From the NCBI GenBank assembly GCA_030052745.1, contig JANBVO010000024.1, forward strand, positions 62,001-126,000: a stretch of 64,000 nt of DNA, read 5' to 3'. The notes under the pieces were generated by a model. That model was given only the letters and a program-made list of their open reading frames with translations. It was not told the DNA's origin and ran no database searches. Each line of letters starts with the position of its first letter. Position 1 is the first letter of the stretch. Shown here in pieces: positions 23,930 to 40,080 of this stretch. The position numbers were made by a program, and so were the translations under genes. This DNA comes from Pleurostoma richardsiae (taxonomy: Eukaryota; Ascomycota; Sordariomycetes; Calosphaeriales; Pleurostomataceae).

Positions 23930-25617
23930 ATGGATTCAGACGGCGAATATGTCGAAGAACACTCCGACGGCGGGTACGGCGACCATGAGGTGACAAGCAG
24001 CCACCACCACGGCGGCCACGACACACGATCCTCGGGGCAACACCACCACCACCGGTCGTCACGACAGTCTCTTGGCGACCGCTCCCGGCGGAAAGCAGAG
24101 CGGAACAAGAATGGGCGGTCCAAGGCCGCATGGGAGGACATCCAGCGCAGCTGGGACACAGTGGTGGAGGGCGCGGACGGCTCGCTGTCTGTGGGCGAGC
24201 TACTCGAGGCGGAGAAGCGGCGGCGGCTGCTGCGGGACACGACGCCGCTGCAGCGGGGCATCATCCGACACCTGATGCTCGTCATCGACATGTCGTTCGC
24301 CATGGCCGAGAAGGACATGCTGCCCACGCGGTACCATCTGGCGATGCGCTACGCCGTCGAGTTCGTGCGCGAATACTTCGAGCAGAACCCCATCTCGCAG
24401 CTGGGCATCGTCGGCATGCGAGATGGCGTCGCTGTCCGCATCAGCGATATGAGCGGCAACCCGACCGAACACATCGAGACGCTGCGCAGCTGGGAGAGGA
24501 ACCAGGAGCCCCAGGGCAACCCGAGCTTGCAGAACGCGCTGGAGATGTGTCGCGGCGCACTATTGTATGTCCATACTCTTCCGGCATTAATGTATTCTGC
24601 TTCACATTTACCGGGACCTCTTCCGTGCTGACGTTGTCTGCTCGCCGCAGCCATACCCCCTCCCACGGCACCCGCGAGGTGCTCATCATTTTCGGCGCCC
24701 TCCTCTCCAGCGACCCGGGCGACATCCACGACACCATCGCCAGCCTCGTGGCCGACCACATCCGCGTGTCCGTCGTCGGCCTCGCCGCGCAGGTGGCCAT
24801 CTGCCAGGAGCTCTGCACCCGCACCAACGCGGGCGACGACTCCACCTACGCCGTGGCCCTGCACGACCAGCACTTCCGCGACCTGCTCCTCGCCGCCACC
24901 ACGCCCCCCGTGATCCGCACCCGCGAGCAGGAGGTCGCCTCCCTGCTCATGATGGGCTTCCCCTCGCGGTCCGTGGCCGAGGCCGAGGGCGGCGCCCACG
25001 GCGCCGGCAGGACCGACGCCGTCTCCGCCTGCGCGTGCCACAACCGGCCCACCCGCGAGGGCTACCTGTGCACGCGGTGCCGCACCAAGGTCTGCCGCCT
25101 GCCGGCCGAGTGCCCGGCCTGCGGGCTCACCCTCGTGCTGTCGACGCACCTCGCCCGCTCGTACCACCACCTGTTCCCCCTGCGCAACTGGGTCGAGGTG
25201 CCCTGGACCGAGGCGTGGAGGTCCCGCGCCTGCCGCGCCTGCTTGGTGCCGTTCCCGGAGCCGCCCAAGGGGAAGGGAAGGGCCGGGAAGGGCAAGGGGC
25301 TCGCGGTGCTGCCGGAGGCGGTGGAGGCGGCAGCCACGACGACCGCCAGGGGCGCTAGGGGCGGTGGCAGCGGCAGCAAAGGCAAACCGGCGGTTGAGGG
25401 TCTGAAGGGGATCAGCGAGAGCGGGCGGTACGCGTGCGAGGTGTGCGGGAATCACTTCTGCATCGACTGCGATTTGTTCGCGCACGAGGTCGTGCATAAC
25501 TGCCCTGGCTGTCAGAGTGATACAAGAGACCTGGTAGATAGCGACCAGTCTGCGGAGCTGGGAACGAACGGGAAACCGGATGCAGCGAATGGTGAGGCGA
25601 TGGTCATTGATTCGTGA
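23930..25617 (+). CDS. TFIIH core subunit SSL1 (p44/GTF2H2)
   Basis: Two exons: 23930-24564 and 24651-25617, giving 533 residues. The Ssl1-like von Willebrand A domain begins near HLMLVIDMSFAM, with the first Asp at residue 120. It continues through GIVGMRDGVAVRISDMSGNP and, after the intron, SHGTREVLIIFGALLSSDPGDI. The C-terminus has a C4-type zinc finger (CRTKVC, CPAC) and a RING-like C4C4 module (CEVCGNHFCIDCDLFAHEVVHNCPGC). SSL1 supports the XPD/Rad3 helicase in TFIIH for transcription initiation and nucleotide excision repair. Two fungal-looking features are a His/Ser-rich acidic N-terminus and a Gly/Lys/Ala insert of about 55 residues inside the C-terminal zinc module. Third-position GC is very high, which creates a long false frame on the minus strand. 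It is convergent with HPPD. Confidence 0.95.
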
Positions 25618-26110
25618 TGGACCGGAGGAGCTCAGGAGAAGAATGAATGGAAATTATGGAAGTCTGATACATAGACTGTTATTGCACATAGTCGACTATT
25701 GGGAAGGGCAGTTCATGCCTTTCAAGATCAGGGATTCCGAAAAGAAGGATATCTCAGAGGTGTTGGAGGTCTATCTGGCTGAGTTAGACGGCAAAGGGCA
25801 CTCACGTTGGTATTCAAAAGGCACGATAGACAGTGCTCGGTAAGGACGGACGTGTTATGACCTATATAACTAGTAACTAGCTGCATGAGGCACAGCTTGC
25901 TCGGTTGAAGTTCCGACCCGCCTAGACTGGCGCAAACAGGAGGAAAATAGAAGTCTCAAATACATATCGGCCTCCTTGCAGGACTTGACATGATAGCTCT
26001 TCATCGCTCCCCACCGGTGCGTGCGTGCAGTACGCCACCATCGCCATGTCGGAATGGGAAATCATTCTTGAATTGCAAGGACGTACTAACGTGGCTACTA
26101 GACCACGCAG
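25618..26110. other. Convergent 3' intergenic region (SSL1 / HPPD)
   Basis: About 490 bases between two convergent genes; presumably their 3' UTRs. No gene seen. Confidence 0.5.
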
Positions 26111-28471
<2,361 letters not shown>

Positions 28472-29266
28472 ATGGCGTACTTGTCCTTGACAACTCGAGA
28501 CCTCAATGTCTTGGAGAAAATAAAGGACCCAGAGTCTGATCCTTCACGCGGCGTGCTCATCGACAAGTCTCTGCCAAAGGACCCTCACATCACCGACCCA
28601 GCTGTCTATGACAATGTCGCCGCCACAGAACGTCAGATTGTATTGGGAATGCAGCAACTCGAGCTCCAGTTGGCTGGGCTGAGACCAATTCCTGACAAAA
28701 ACCCTATCGAGGCATACAAACATTGCATCGTGCAGTTGACGGATCTCATCGAAGCCAACCCAACGTACGCCAGCGCAAGAAACAATAGAGCGCAAGCGTC
28801 CAGGCGCCTGTACGGTGACAACATGCTTCTCGCCGACGTATCCCACAGTCTGAAGCCTTTAATCCGTGAAGCCAGTCGTGAAGAGAGGATAACGGCGGCG
28901 GCACGGACACTTGCGGACCTGGACACCGCCGTCTCTCTGCTTGCGCCGCAGACTCCCTTCAGCGCCCTCTCCTCTCAAGCTGCAAAGACATTATCTCTTG
29001 CCTTCACGCAAAGAGCTGCCATATACCACACAACCTCGAAGCTCCTCGATCACAACGCCTTAGATATCGATGGGGATAGGAGAGAGGCGACATGGACTAA
29101 GCTAGGCTTCGAGGAGGCTGCTTCTCGGGATTTTGCGATGGGCGGAAGATATGGTAACGATGTGGCCAAAGGCCTTGCCGTCAGCACGAATCCGACCGCC
29201 AAGCTCTGTGGTCAAATCGTCCGAGAGGCCATGAAGAAGGAATATGGCCCCGGGCTTGCGTTGTGA
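28472..29266 (+). CDS. TTC36-like tetratricopeptide-repeat protein
   Basis: Single exon, 264 residues. The TPR segment is about residues 77-155 with the hallmark ASARNNRAQASRRLYGD, then ARTLADLDTAVSL. A third helical unit runs through LAFTQRAAIYH and FEEAASRDFAMGGRYG. It ends in a tail with NPTAKLCGQIVREAM, which parallels NPYAALCN in animal TTC36. The N-terminus DLNVLEKIKDP matches the start of that family as I recall it. Animal TTC36 is about 190 residues; the extra length here lies between the TPRs. In mouse, TTC36 is reported to bind and stabilise HPD. The gene beside it here encodes HPPD, so a stabiliser or adaptor role for HPPD is plausible but unproven. No catalytic motif is seen; the protein is probably cytosolic. 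Confidence 0.85.
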   Translation: MAYLSLTTRDLNVLEKIKDPESDPSRGVLIDKSLPKDPHITDPAVYDNVAATERQIVLGMQQLELQLAGLRPIPDKNPIEAYKHCIVQLTDLIEANPTYASARNNRAQASRRLYGDNMLLADVSHSLKPLIREASREERITAAARTLADLDTAVSLLAPQTPFSALSSQAAKTLSLAFTQRAAIYHTTSKLLDHNALDIDGDRREATWTKLGFEEAASRDFAMGGRYGNDVAKGLAVSTNPTAKLCGQIVREAMKKEYGPGLAL

Positions 29267-30039
29267 ATAGAGGTCGACTAGGTTCGACAAATGGGTCTTC
29301 GCAGACTTTCATTCATTAAAGCCAGCTCAGGCGTGTGTAATCGGGTGTCCCGGCAACAGGGAGGAACGGCTGCGATCTGAGAACAAGTCACAGGTCCTTC
29401 GCCGGTGAAATGAGCGCATCGGAAGGCCGAGTATTATCGGGGCCTATTGAGCTCATTAATTGAGACCGAGCCGCCTGGCAGTCTTGTTAGAAAATGTGCC
29501 CGAATTCTATCATTACCAAAACATATTCTTACCTTCGGAGAGCAGTAATAGTCTCTGGTGTTGTCCTGCCTTTCTCCTTCTCCTCGCGGTTGATCCTTGT
29601 CACGGCCGCAGAGAGGCCGATGAAAAGGGCGAAGACTGGATCGGCCACCCTGGAAATTATGTATGTAGGAGCCATTGTGGTCTTGCAGGGCTAGATACAA
29701 TTGAGTGTGCCGGCTTGCTCCGTAGAACGATCCTGGTGAAGCAGAATACAGGAGGGAGCTGCCGCAAGCTCGGCTCTCTGGGAGGAGAACAAAAGGAGCA
29801 CGGACCATTGAACTTCCTGCTAGCACGTGCAGCATCAGGTGCACTCCTTTAGCGGAGGTTTTCTTCTTTTTAGGAGACCCGCTGTGAGGTACCCCGAATT
29901 GAGCAGTTTGGCCGGGCCGAAAATTTCTCCAGAATTTCAACGCACACCAAGCTTTGGTTTCTTCGAAAAAAAGGCGACCAGCTAAAATTGGAAGAGACAA
30001 CCATCGACGACAACCACATCCCTCGCCGACGCCGACAAA
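29267..30039. promoter_or_regulatory. Upstream region of the eL27 gene
   Basis: 3' flank of the TTC36-like gene followed by the eL27 promoter and leader. A long minus-strand frame here is not credible because it runs over the eL27 start and has no family features. Confidence 0.4.
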
Positions 30040-30708
30040 ATGAAGTTCCTCAAGGTTGGCCGTGTCGCCATCATCACCCGCGGCAGATACGCCGGCAAGA
30101 AGGTGAGAAAGATTTGCTGCTGCCCTGGACTGCAATGCGAGGAGTGAGGGTCGAAGGGGAGGAGAGCGAGTCTGGAGAACGAGCATCTTGGAGGCTTGGA
30201 TACATGGGAAGCCAGCATTGCGAGGAGACCAAGTCCGCTGACAATACGTCTTCGCTCGAACAGGTCGTCATCATCCAGCCTATCGACACCGGCAACAAGT
30301 CGCACCCCTACGGCCACGCCCTGGTGGCCGGCATCGAGCGCTACCCGTCCAAGATCACCCGCCGGATGTCCAAGTCCAAGCAGGAGAAGCGCAGCAAGGT
30401 CAAGCCCTTCATCAAGGTCGTTAATTACAACCACCTGATGCCCACGCGGTACACGCTCGAGCTCGAGGGCCTCAAGGGCGCCGTGTCCTCCGACACCTTC
30501 AAGGAGGTCAGCCAGCGCGAGGAGGCAAAGAAGACGGTCAAGAAGACCCTGGAGGAGCGTTACGTGAGCGGGAAGAACCGGTGGTTCTTCACTCCCCTGA
30601 GTACGTCACCCGTCTTGTGCATCCATCAAACATCGCCCTTGACGCTTTCACGCATATCCTCGTTTCGAGAGAGCCTCGGCTTGCTAACCTTCCCTGACAG
30701 GATTCTGA
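30040..30708 (+). CDS. 60S ribosomal protein eL27
   Basis: Three exons: 30040-30102, 30264-30600 and 30701-30708, giving 135 residues, the normal length. Exon 1 encodes [21 protein letters not shown] with the KOW-type turn. Exon 2 gives [28 protein letters not shown] through [11 protein letters not shown]. Exon 3 is only 8 bases: it completes an Arg codon, adds Phe and the stop, giving the family's TPLRF ending. Intron 1 begins after the 21st codon; no snoRNA C/D boxes are evident in it. The product is a structural component of the cytosolic large ribosomal subunit. Scanning without splicing would give a false longer protein. Confidence 0.96.
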
Positions 30709-31525
30709 TCGTTTCTTCATTCATCTTCGGTTTGGGCGGGGCGAACGGTTTGGGATGTATACAGCATCAGATGGCATAACAAAATCGGGGCTTGCGAGCC
30801 GCGTTTCGAGATCAAATCGAATAGAGTCACTGCACGGCGTTCTACTGCTGCAGCCATTGACCGGGCAGAGTGACGATGGGAGACGAGAAGAGGGAGCCCT
30901 CCAGGCTGTGAAGACGTAGCTACCGAATTTACGAACCAAATTCCCAGGTATCTTTGGCACCCCGATGAGGATAGTGTTCCCTGCTTTTGTGCGGTGACTA
31001 CCTCTAATTGCTCTCCCCGTTCTGCTGGTGATCAGCATGTAGAAGTAATGGCCCGTCTGTAGGCTGCGCAATGTTTAGTGCCTCTGGGTCTCCAAGACTT
31101 TGATAACAGTAGCAGGTTTTTAAGTTGATCTATTTATTCATTCGCCTACCAACTCCCCTGCTCACATACATACAATATCTATCTGCGCGCTTGTCTAACA
31201 AGTTCACGATTAAACCCTCGTGATGCGTCTCGCGCAGTCCATGATCCCTGGTGTAGAACCCCAACTTCGTCTATGCCTTGGACGAAGGCCATCCTCACCT
31301 GGACGGCCTTTGATAACAAAGGAAAGCGAAATCTTCAAAACCACAATTTCTGAAGATGGCTCACGAAAATGGAGCAAATATGTACTCGAATGTCCCCCCC
31401 CGGTTGAGGCTTGTCTTGACTCGTCGGTGTAAAGACAGCTAGCTGTATCCAGCCGTCTATTGACTTGCAGGGTACAGATGTCTTGCGACTTGTACACTAT
31501 AGTCAGGAGTCCGTTGTGCAGTCTC
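30709..31525. other. Convergent 3' region (eL27 / transporter)
   Basis: Presumed 3' UTRs of two convergent genes; nothing else recognised. Confidence 0.5.
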
Positions 31526-32951
31526 TTACTTGCCTGTGATGCCGACCTTGTTGGCAGCATCACTGAGGTACTGAGTGGGATCACCCATAGAGTCGGAAGA
31601 GTAGATAACCACCACGATGAACAGAAGGACCGAGGCGAAGACGATCACCTTGCGCAGTGCCGGACGGTTGGCACCGAACTCGGCCCACTGACGGCCAGCA
31701 TCTCCGGCGTATCCCTTGATAGCATCATAACCGAGCTTGTAGTAGATCATGCCACAGAGTGCAATGCTGTAGCCGAAGAACTGAAGGCCGGTGACCTGAG
31801 TGCCCCAGATCAACATAGAGGCGGCCACAAGCAAAACATCCTTCAAGACACCACAGAGAGTGAGGACCAAAACTGAGGTTCTGCCAATCTGAAGATACTG
31901 TCAGCACCATGAAGGGAACGGGAGTCCAAAATGGAACTTACCAAGAAGACAACTGAGATGTTCAACAAGAAAGCGCAGAGTCCGTTTAGGAAGAAGGTGA
32001 AGAGTCCAACGTTGTAGACCTCATCCATTGAGACTTTCGGGATTTCCCAGACGAGTGCTACCAGGAAGTTCATGACGGCACAGACAGGTGCAAAGTAGTA
32101 GACGGAGACTATGGGGTCCATCTTGTACTCAGCCGAGCTCAGAAGACGCTGCACCATGGTCAAGCGGATGGCTTCGAAGATAATGCCTCCGATCTGGAAG
32201 ATAACGCCGATCAGGACGAACTTGATCTCGCCGATGGAAGCAATGATGACTCCGACGACGATCGCCAAGACGTTCAAGAAGACCTTGAGGTTTGGCTGAG
32301 ACACGCCAAGAGCCCAGCTTGCCAGAAGGACCGCCACAGGGGTAGTTGCCTGGTCACAGGGTTAACGTAGGTCATATTTGACATAATTGGCGCCGCAACC
32401 AACCTTGAGCATCTGAATAAAGGCGACGCTGAGATACAGGTAGGTCAGGTTACCACAGATCAAGCTCAAGCTGAAGAACAAGCCAATCGGGACAATGGCT
32501 CGCAGATAGACACGGCCTGTCATCTTGACCGTCTTGCGACCGTCGAGGAGAGTAGTGTAGCGAGCCATGAGCTGGGTCATGATTGTCGCAAAAGTCAGAT
32601 GGTAGGTGGTCAAGATGACCGGGTACTCTGTATCGTCTCAGTACTTCTTCGGTACACTGCAGTATATTGGATACGGGAGATCGCTTACGGAACTTGAGTG
32701 TGTCGAGAATCCATTTGTTGAACAAGATGACAGATGAGCTCAAGCTGATCCACATACTGCGCAGGGTTTTCCATTAGTGAGGGAAGCCATATTGACAATT
32801 AGAGGGTAACGTACATGACGTAGAAGGCCGGGTGAAGGGAGGCCTTGGGAGGCTGCGCCTTCTCAACCTCTGGGTTGACCGTGGGGAGCACAGGAGCATT
32901 GACATCTCGAGGCGATTCGCCTGAGGATCGAGTCTTCTCGTCGGCACCCAT
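31526..32951 (-). CDS. Triose-phosphate/nucleotide-sugar transporter family (DMT) membrane protein
   Basis: Five exons: 32951-32815, 32756-32689, 32627-32404, 32349-31942 and 31888-31526, giving 399 residues with exact phase. About ten hydrophobic helices are present. Family features are ILFNKWILDT in the first helix, YPVILTTYHLTFA, LKATTPVAVLLASW (formed across an intron), GVIFQIGGIIFEAIRLTMVQ, and IGRTSVLVLTLCGVLKDVLLV with the conserved Lys-Asp. This matches the TPT/DUF250 branch of the drug/metabolite transporter superfamily; S. pombe SPBC83.11-like proteins are likely relatives. Such proteins sit in Golgi or ER membranes and exchange phosphorylated sugars or nucleotide sugars; the substrate is unknown. 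The N-terminal 45 residues are soluble and charged. The end at GITGK is the first stop in frame. Confidence 0.9.
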
Positions 32952-35900
32952 TTTCTGTATCGGCTCCGACAATCAAGTTATCGAACAGGCTTCGGTATGG
33001 TGTCTGTTCTGGCTGGAGTAGAGGTTGGATGAGGACCGGCAACTCCCAAGCTAGGAGCCGGAGAATGGCGTAGAAAGGTGGACAAACGAGCGACGGAGAA
33101 ATTACAAAAGTAATTAAGAAACTGGCGCAAGACCTCAACAAGATTGTGAATTGTCTAGGACAGTTTTGGAAACCCCAGTCCGGATCTGGACCTTGTCTTA
33201 GGTGCCACGTTCTGCGAGCAAGCAGGCCAGAAAGGAGGATGCTGCTTGCGGAGTCGCTGCCGTGCTCAGGTGAGGCACCAAAGGCGCAAAAGAAGAAAGA
33301 GAATAGGATGGAGAAGACGCTCGGGGAGATGCGCGCAGAAGCGATGCCGCGTGGCCGTCGGTCGCGGGAAGTGGTGGTGGTGGTTGTGAGGAGAGGAAGA
33401 AGGTGTGAAGGGGAGGATAAATGAGGATGAGAGGTACCTTAACTTAGGAGTGCTGCAACCCCGTGTGTTGCAGCAGCGCAGCTGTGCAGGCCACAGAGAG
33501 CTAATGACGGCAAAGAAAATCATTGGCGGCCAGACAGGGAAAGAGCCCGGGCCACACTGGAAAAAAGACTGGGCCCTCTTTACGCGTCGTTCAATGGGGC
33601 ACACAGAGTAGCGTCCCCTGTGGGGGGTGTATCTGGTACTTGGGGCGCCTTAGTGCACAATCTCCATACTGAAGAAGCTCCGGCCTGCAGAACCAAGGCC
33701 ACGCTCACTCACCAGCAGCCTTCAGGGGCCGTTTTGAGGGGCGGGATAGGGGGCTACGCGAGGCTAAAGGGGGGTTTCTCGGGGGTAGATCTCTATTGGA
33801 ACCTGCTCTGGCCCGATAGGAAAAGAGTCCGTCCAGGGCACGACGTCAAATCACAAGTGCTGGAGCTACCACGACCGCGGCAATCTCACCTGTGCAAGCG
33901 GTGGATGTCGTCTATTTTATTACTGGACGTGCGCATTGACATTTCCCCCCTCGCTAATGGATAATTCTCTGTCCCTCCCATGGCGCGAGCCGGGCAGGAT
34001 TTCGAAGGAAGATGGCGTCAATTGGAAGACGAGTGACGGGGGAGACGGTGGTTTCCAGCATTCTGCGCTTAGAAAACGGGACTGTCCGCTTCGTCGATTC
34101 GTCGTTGCTAGATAAGTCTGGGCGTCTTATCTTCCCCAACCGTCAATTCATCTACTGCCATCTCTTGGCACCGGCTTGTGCCTTGCATGCCGGAGTGCTA
34201 GCGAATCAGATATGTCTGCTTACAACAAGCCGGCTTGGTGCTCTGGGAAGCGGATCTTCGTGGCACCACGGGCAGGCAGGGAGACTCAGAAGCGACCGTT
34301 GGGGACGCCGACAGCCTCAACTGCTCCCGTGTCACCCGCAGCCGACGAAAAGAAACCTTGGACGGCTCCGGAAAGGCCACCTCGGCAGTTGCGTCGACGT
34401 TCTAACAGGGTGTGCGCAAGATCTTCGACCGCGCCAATCCGGATCACGGAGCAGAGATTCTTTACCCCTAGGCTCCTAGCGCGTCCCGGATTCTGCCCGT
34501 CATGGCCTGCTTTGTCTCTTCTATCATTCCGTCTGCTACTGAAAACGTCATGCTGTGCTCTCTTGCCACAACAGAGTCAGGGCCGGGGAGTCGTTTCTGA
34601 CTCAGGTATTAATAGAAATCTCAGTCGTTGCTCAGCCATGGCGGTTTTAGAACCAATGCCGATCAGTCGTTCCGATCTAAGATCCACACGCTCTTAAGCT
34701 TGGTCACCGTCGACTCGGGACCGTTGTCCAGGGCACGACGAGTCTTTGGGTTGTCGCAAGTCCACTAGGACAAACAGAAGCTACCTATGTGTGGGCGACG
34801 ATAACCTCGTGCAGGCGTCGGCTTCATTCCATCAACCTGGAAGGACTGGGCAGTCAACAGCATCTTCAGTCGAGATTACCCGGTATGTAAATAAGGTGTG
34901 GTATACGTAGCGAGCAGACGCCGTGGGGGTAAATTGCTTGACAGGGCCACCACGCGGAGAAATCCTAGTCGTCATTAAACTTGTGGTTAATTGCGCAAAG
35001 ACTTTCTGTGGATACTCAGCCGGCGTGGTTTTTTTTTCTGAAGCAACGATGTGAGGCTCAACCTAAAACAATGACAATCAGCATCTTCCTTTGCAGATCA
35101 CCACTGGTGAAACAAGAAGCGTACCCGCAAGCTAGATGCACCGACGTAGTAACTGGTCGTTAGGGACATAGAGTTCGGAGGCACAGCCACAGCATCTCGT
35201 GCCATGTTGAGCCAGTCGCTGATGATCGCCTACCGGACTTGCATTCTGTCATTGTCAACCCGTCTGGCGCGGAGACGGGATATTATCCTTCATCTTGATG
35301 AAATTAGCTGAGCAGGGTGGACATGCTCGCAAAGGGCTCAGGACCGTTTGCTCGCCCACCTCCGGGTAGCGTGGCGGCATCCGGGAACATGAGGTGTCTG
35401 TTTGCCCTCAGCTTCGCCCTCCGCACATCCTGATGATCCTTTCTCGAGTCGTAAATCCCTCTGTTGACGGGCCGAGGGCGTTCTCGGTGGCCAAGTGGCT
35501 TCGAAGACAACTCCGCCGCCCAAGTGGTTCCTTTGTGCGATCAACGTGAAAATCATATGCCGGATGGACGCCGGCCAATCATGGGGCCAGGCGCCGGGGC
35601 GGGAAAGGGGTAGGTTAACATGAAAGGAGGTTTCGATTGGGAAGACGTCCCGTCAAAGAGGCCAAGAAAGGCCCCGGTTGCTAGCGGTGCCGATGGCGCG
35701 GTGCAGGTACCCGATACCTCCAAGGTCGCTGATAGGTTTCGAGAAGCGCAGCAAGCCAGCAAGCCAATTTGGAGCACGGCCAAGTTTCCCAGTTGAAGAA
35801 CTCGAAGCGACTTGATCATGGTGCAGCCGCTATTCCGCGATAGGACTTCTCACCGCTAGTCAAGCTGCGCTGTGAGGTACCGGCACACGCCCTAATTGGC

Positions 35901-36274
35901 GCTGGCAGCAGCAAGTACCTGGGTACCTGAGCCACACGTGTAACTCAATGGAACGGCTCCAGTCTTTGGCGGGGCGCACAATCGGGACCCCTGTCCCATA
36001 TAATTTTATGCCCCAGTGCCCCTCCATCCACCACGGCAAGGCGACTCCTTTTTGCACGACAGAGAGACACGGCACGGCGACCCAGGAAAACAGTAATAAT
36101 ATTCTTTCTTTCTACAGCAACCAGATACACTTCATTCCTTATTGCACAACTGTCTCGAAGGCTGCCATCACCGTCGACTTCACGACTGCTGCTGTCGCGC
36201 CGCGAACTCTGACATCCATCGCTTCTCTTCTTGCCTGAGCTCCATCGACACCGCAATTCCCAAGACCCCCCACT
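32952..36274. other. 3.3 kb gene-free interval between divergent genes
   Basis: This separates the transporter (-) and UDP-galactopyranose mutase (+), and likely holds both promoters. Open frames are short and overlapping, without family motifs. GGTACC-containing short repeats appear near 35,875-35,930. Pyrimidine/A-rich leader sequence precedes 36,275. Confidence 0.5.
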
Positions 36275-38244
<1,970 letters not shown>

Positions 38245-40080
38245 GCCAATAATGGATCTTGGCTTCAGGCGCATCGTCTAGCGGATGCTTTAACATGACG
38301 TTGGAGAGGGAGGAGTTTTACGGGACCGCCGAGCCTGAAAGGACGGCTTCTTTTATACTTCAAGGCATCAATGATTGACCATGACTTTGAGAGAAGATTT
38401 TGCTGGGCTATAATTGGCGGTAACGGGTTTCTTCGCTGCATACCAATCCTAGAAGAGGATATGTTTGTTTCTTGCATCGAGGCGCGCGTAGCAACAGGCC
38501 TGCGCAACACCATTCATCGGCGATGTTGATACATAGAAAAATAGACTGTTCTTGACTTGTATCGGACTGAGCTCCATCATCAAATTACTTGCCTTTTGAG
38601 AATCGACACTCATTACGAGGTACGTATCTATCTCGAAGGATTCGATGTCTCCGCGGGCGGTCGACGCGCAACCCCCTGTCGCATCTACCGTTGACTGTCA
38701 GGGAGAAGCTTCCGTGATTGGCCAGACCCTGCCACGCAGAATTGCTTGGTCGGGCCAATGCTGAGCATGGGATTCCTCGCTTTTGCTGCCACTTACATCA
38801 TACCAGGAGCAGGCCGGAGAACCCTGGTCGCAAGGGTATCATCTGCAGTTCTGCACGATGGTACTCGTATTGTCCCACGAAAGTCCGTCTTCGTACACTG
38901 CATGTGCCTTGCTCGGCCAGCCTCGACACGGGAGAAAGGACGAAAGAGTGCACCTCGGCCGTCTCGACGCAGCCCCGACGGTCTGTCTCACCCGGTATTC
39001 GTAAGCGAATGCACGCATGCGGGACAGGTACGGACACAGAAAAGGGCAAACAGCCGTGGGTGTATGTACGGTAGATATCAGGTACCTCATGACATACCTG
39101 CATGGTACACATAATCCGGGGACCTTTCCAAGATCAGAGTTCATTCGCTTCACTTGGTGAACAAGCAGGGAAAGCCGGCGCCCCCACCGTTGTTGCCAAA
39201 TCTCCACCCCTGTCCTGCCGAACGCTGCACCCTCCCCTCCACGCTTGGGCCGGAATGGGGATGCTGGAAACGCAGCTGCATCAGCGACCTGGGAATCTTC
39301 TTCGTCCATCCTCTGTCCCCAGAGACACGTAGCCGAACAACGCCTCCATCCACTTGACCCGTTACACCGGTGATCCGCGCCTCGACCGACGCTGGCGCGC
39401 AGGCAGAGACCAGCAGAGACGACCCTCTGTCCTGGGTTCGCCAGAACGGGGTTTCGGACCACATTAGCCCACGGTACGGAATAGTTGCTCACTCCTCCCG
39501 CTGACAGCCAGTCTCGGCTTCATTTTCGGATTTCGATAGTCCACAGCCGCAATCTCCAACAGTATCATCTCTTGTTTCCGGAAACCCAGGGTCTGCCTAC
39601 CTTACCTACCTACCTGCCTACCTACCTTACGGTGCGCCTCTCGTCACTCGTGCACATCCAGCATACGGCATCTTCCGCGAGGGACGGAAACAAGCCACAG
39701 GACCGACTGGGGATCATCATCGTATTCCTGCAATCGCTGACCCGATGTTCTCATGGGAAAGTAGCCACTTTTTGAACCCTCTACAGCAGTGAACCCACCC
39801 GCGCTCCCTTGCCAGCTCGCCGTGGGTCATTAGAGTAGACTAGGCATTTCACCTAGCTAGCTAGCGTCTTTCAAGCCCGATTTTCCGGTCACTAAGCAAA
39901 AGTTGACGGAACGACCGCTCCTACCGCCACTTTCCAGCTCTCCACGGCGACGACAACGGCGACCACGGCGGCGATAATCGAAACCTGCGATGCGTCGATC
40001 AAGCATCCCCACGCCAGCCAGCGAACTTTGAGAGTGCGGTCTCGTGCGAGTGCATCGCATGAACCCATCTTGTCGCCGTC
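38245..40080. other. Upstream region of the histidine kinase gene
   Basis: 3' flank of the mutase gene and a long pyrimidine-rich leader of the kinase. It contains the ACCT repeat at 39596-39630. No gene is supported. Confidence 0.45.
39596..39630. repeat. CCTACC/TTACC short tandem repeat
   Basis: A 35-base run of imperfect 4-base CCTA/CTTA units in the leader of the kinase gene. The same unit recurs near 48.8, 53.9 and 55.3 kb. Confidence 0.7.

Noticed and set aside
24349-25497. 382-residue open frame antisense to SSL1
   Set aside because: It arises from extreme third-position GC in SSL1; composition is Ala/Gly/Arg/Val-rich with no domain, and the sense strand is clearly coding.
29434-30186. 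250-residue minus-strand frame before eL27
   Set aside because: It overlaps the eL27 first exon and promoter, and has no family similarity or intron structure.
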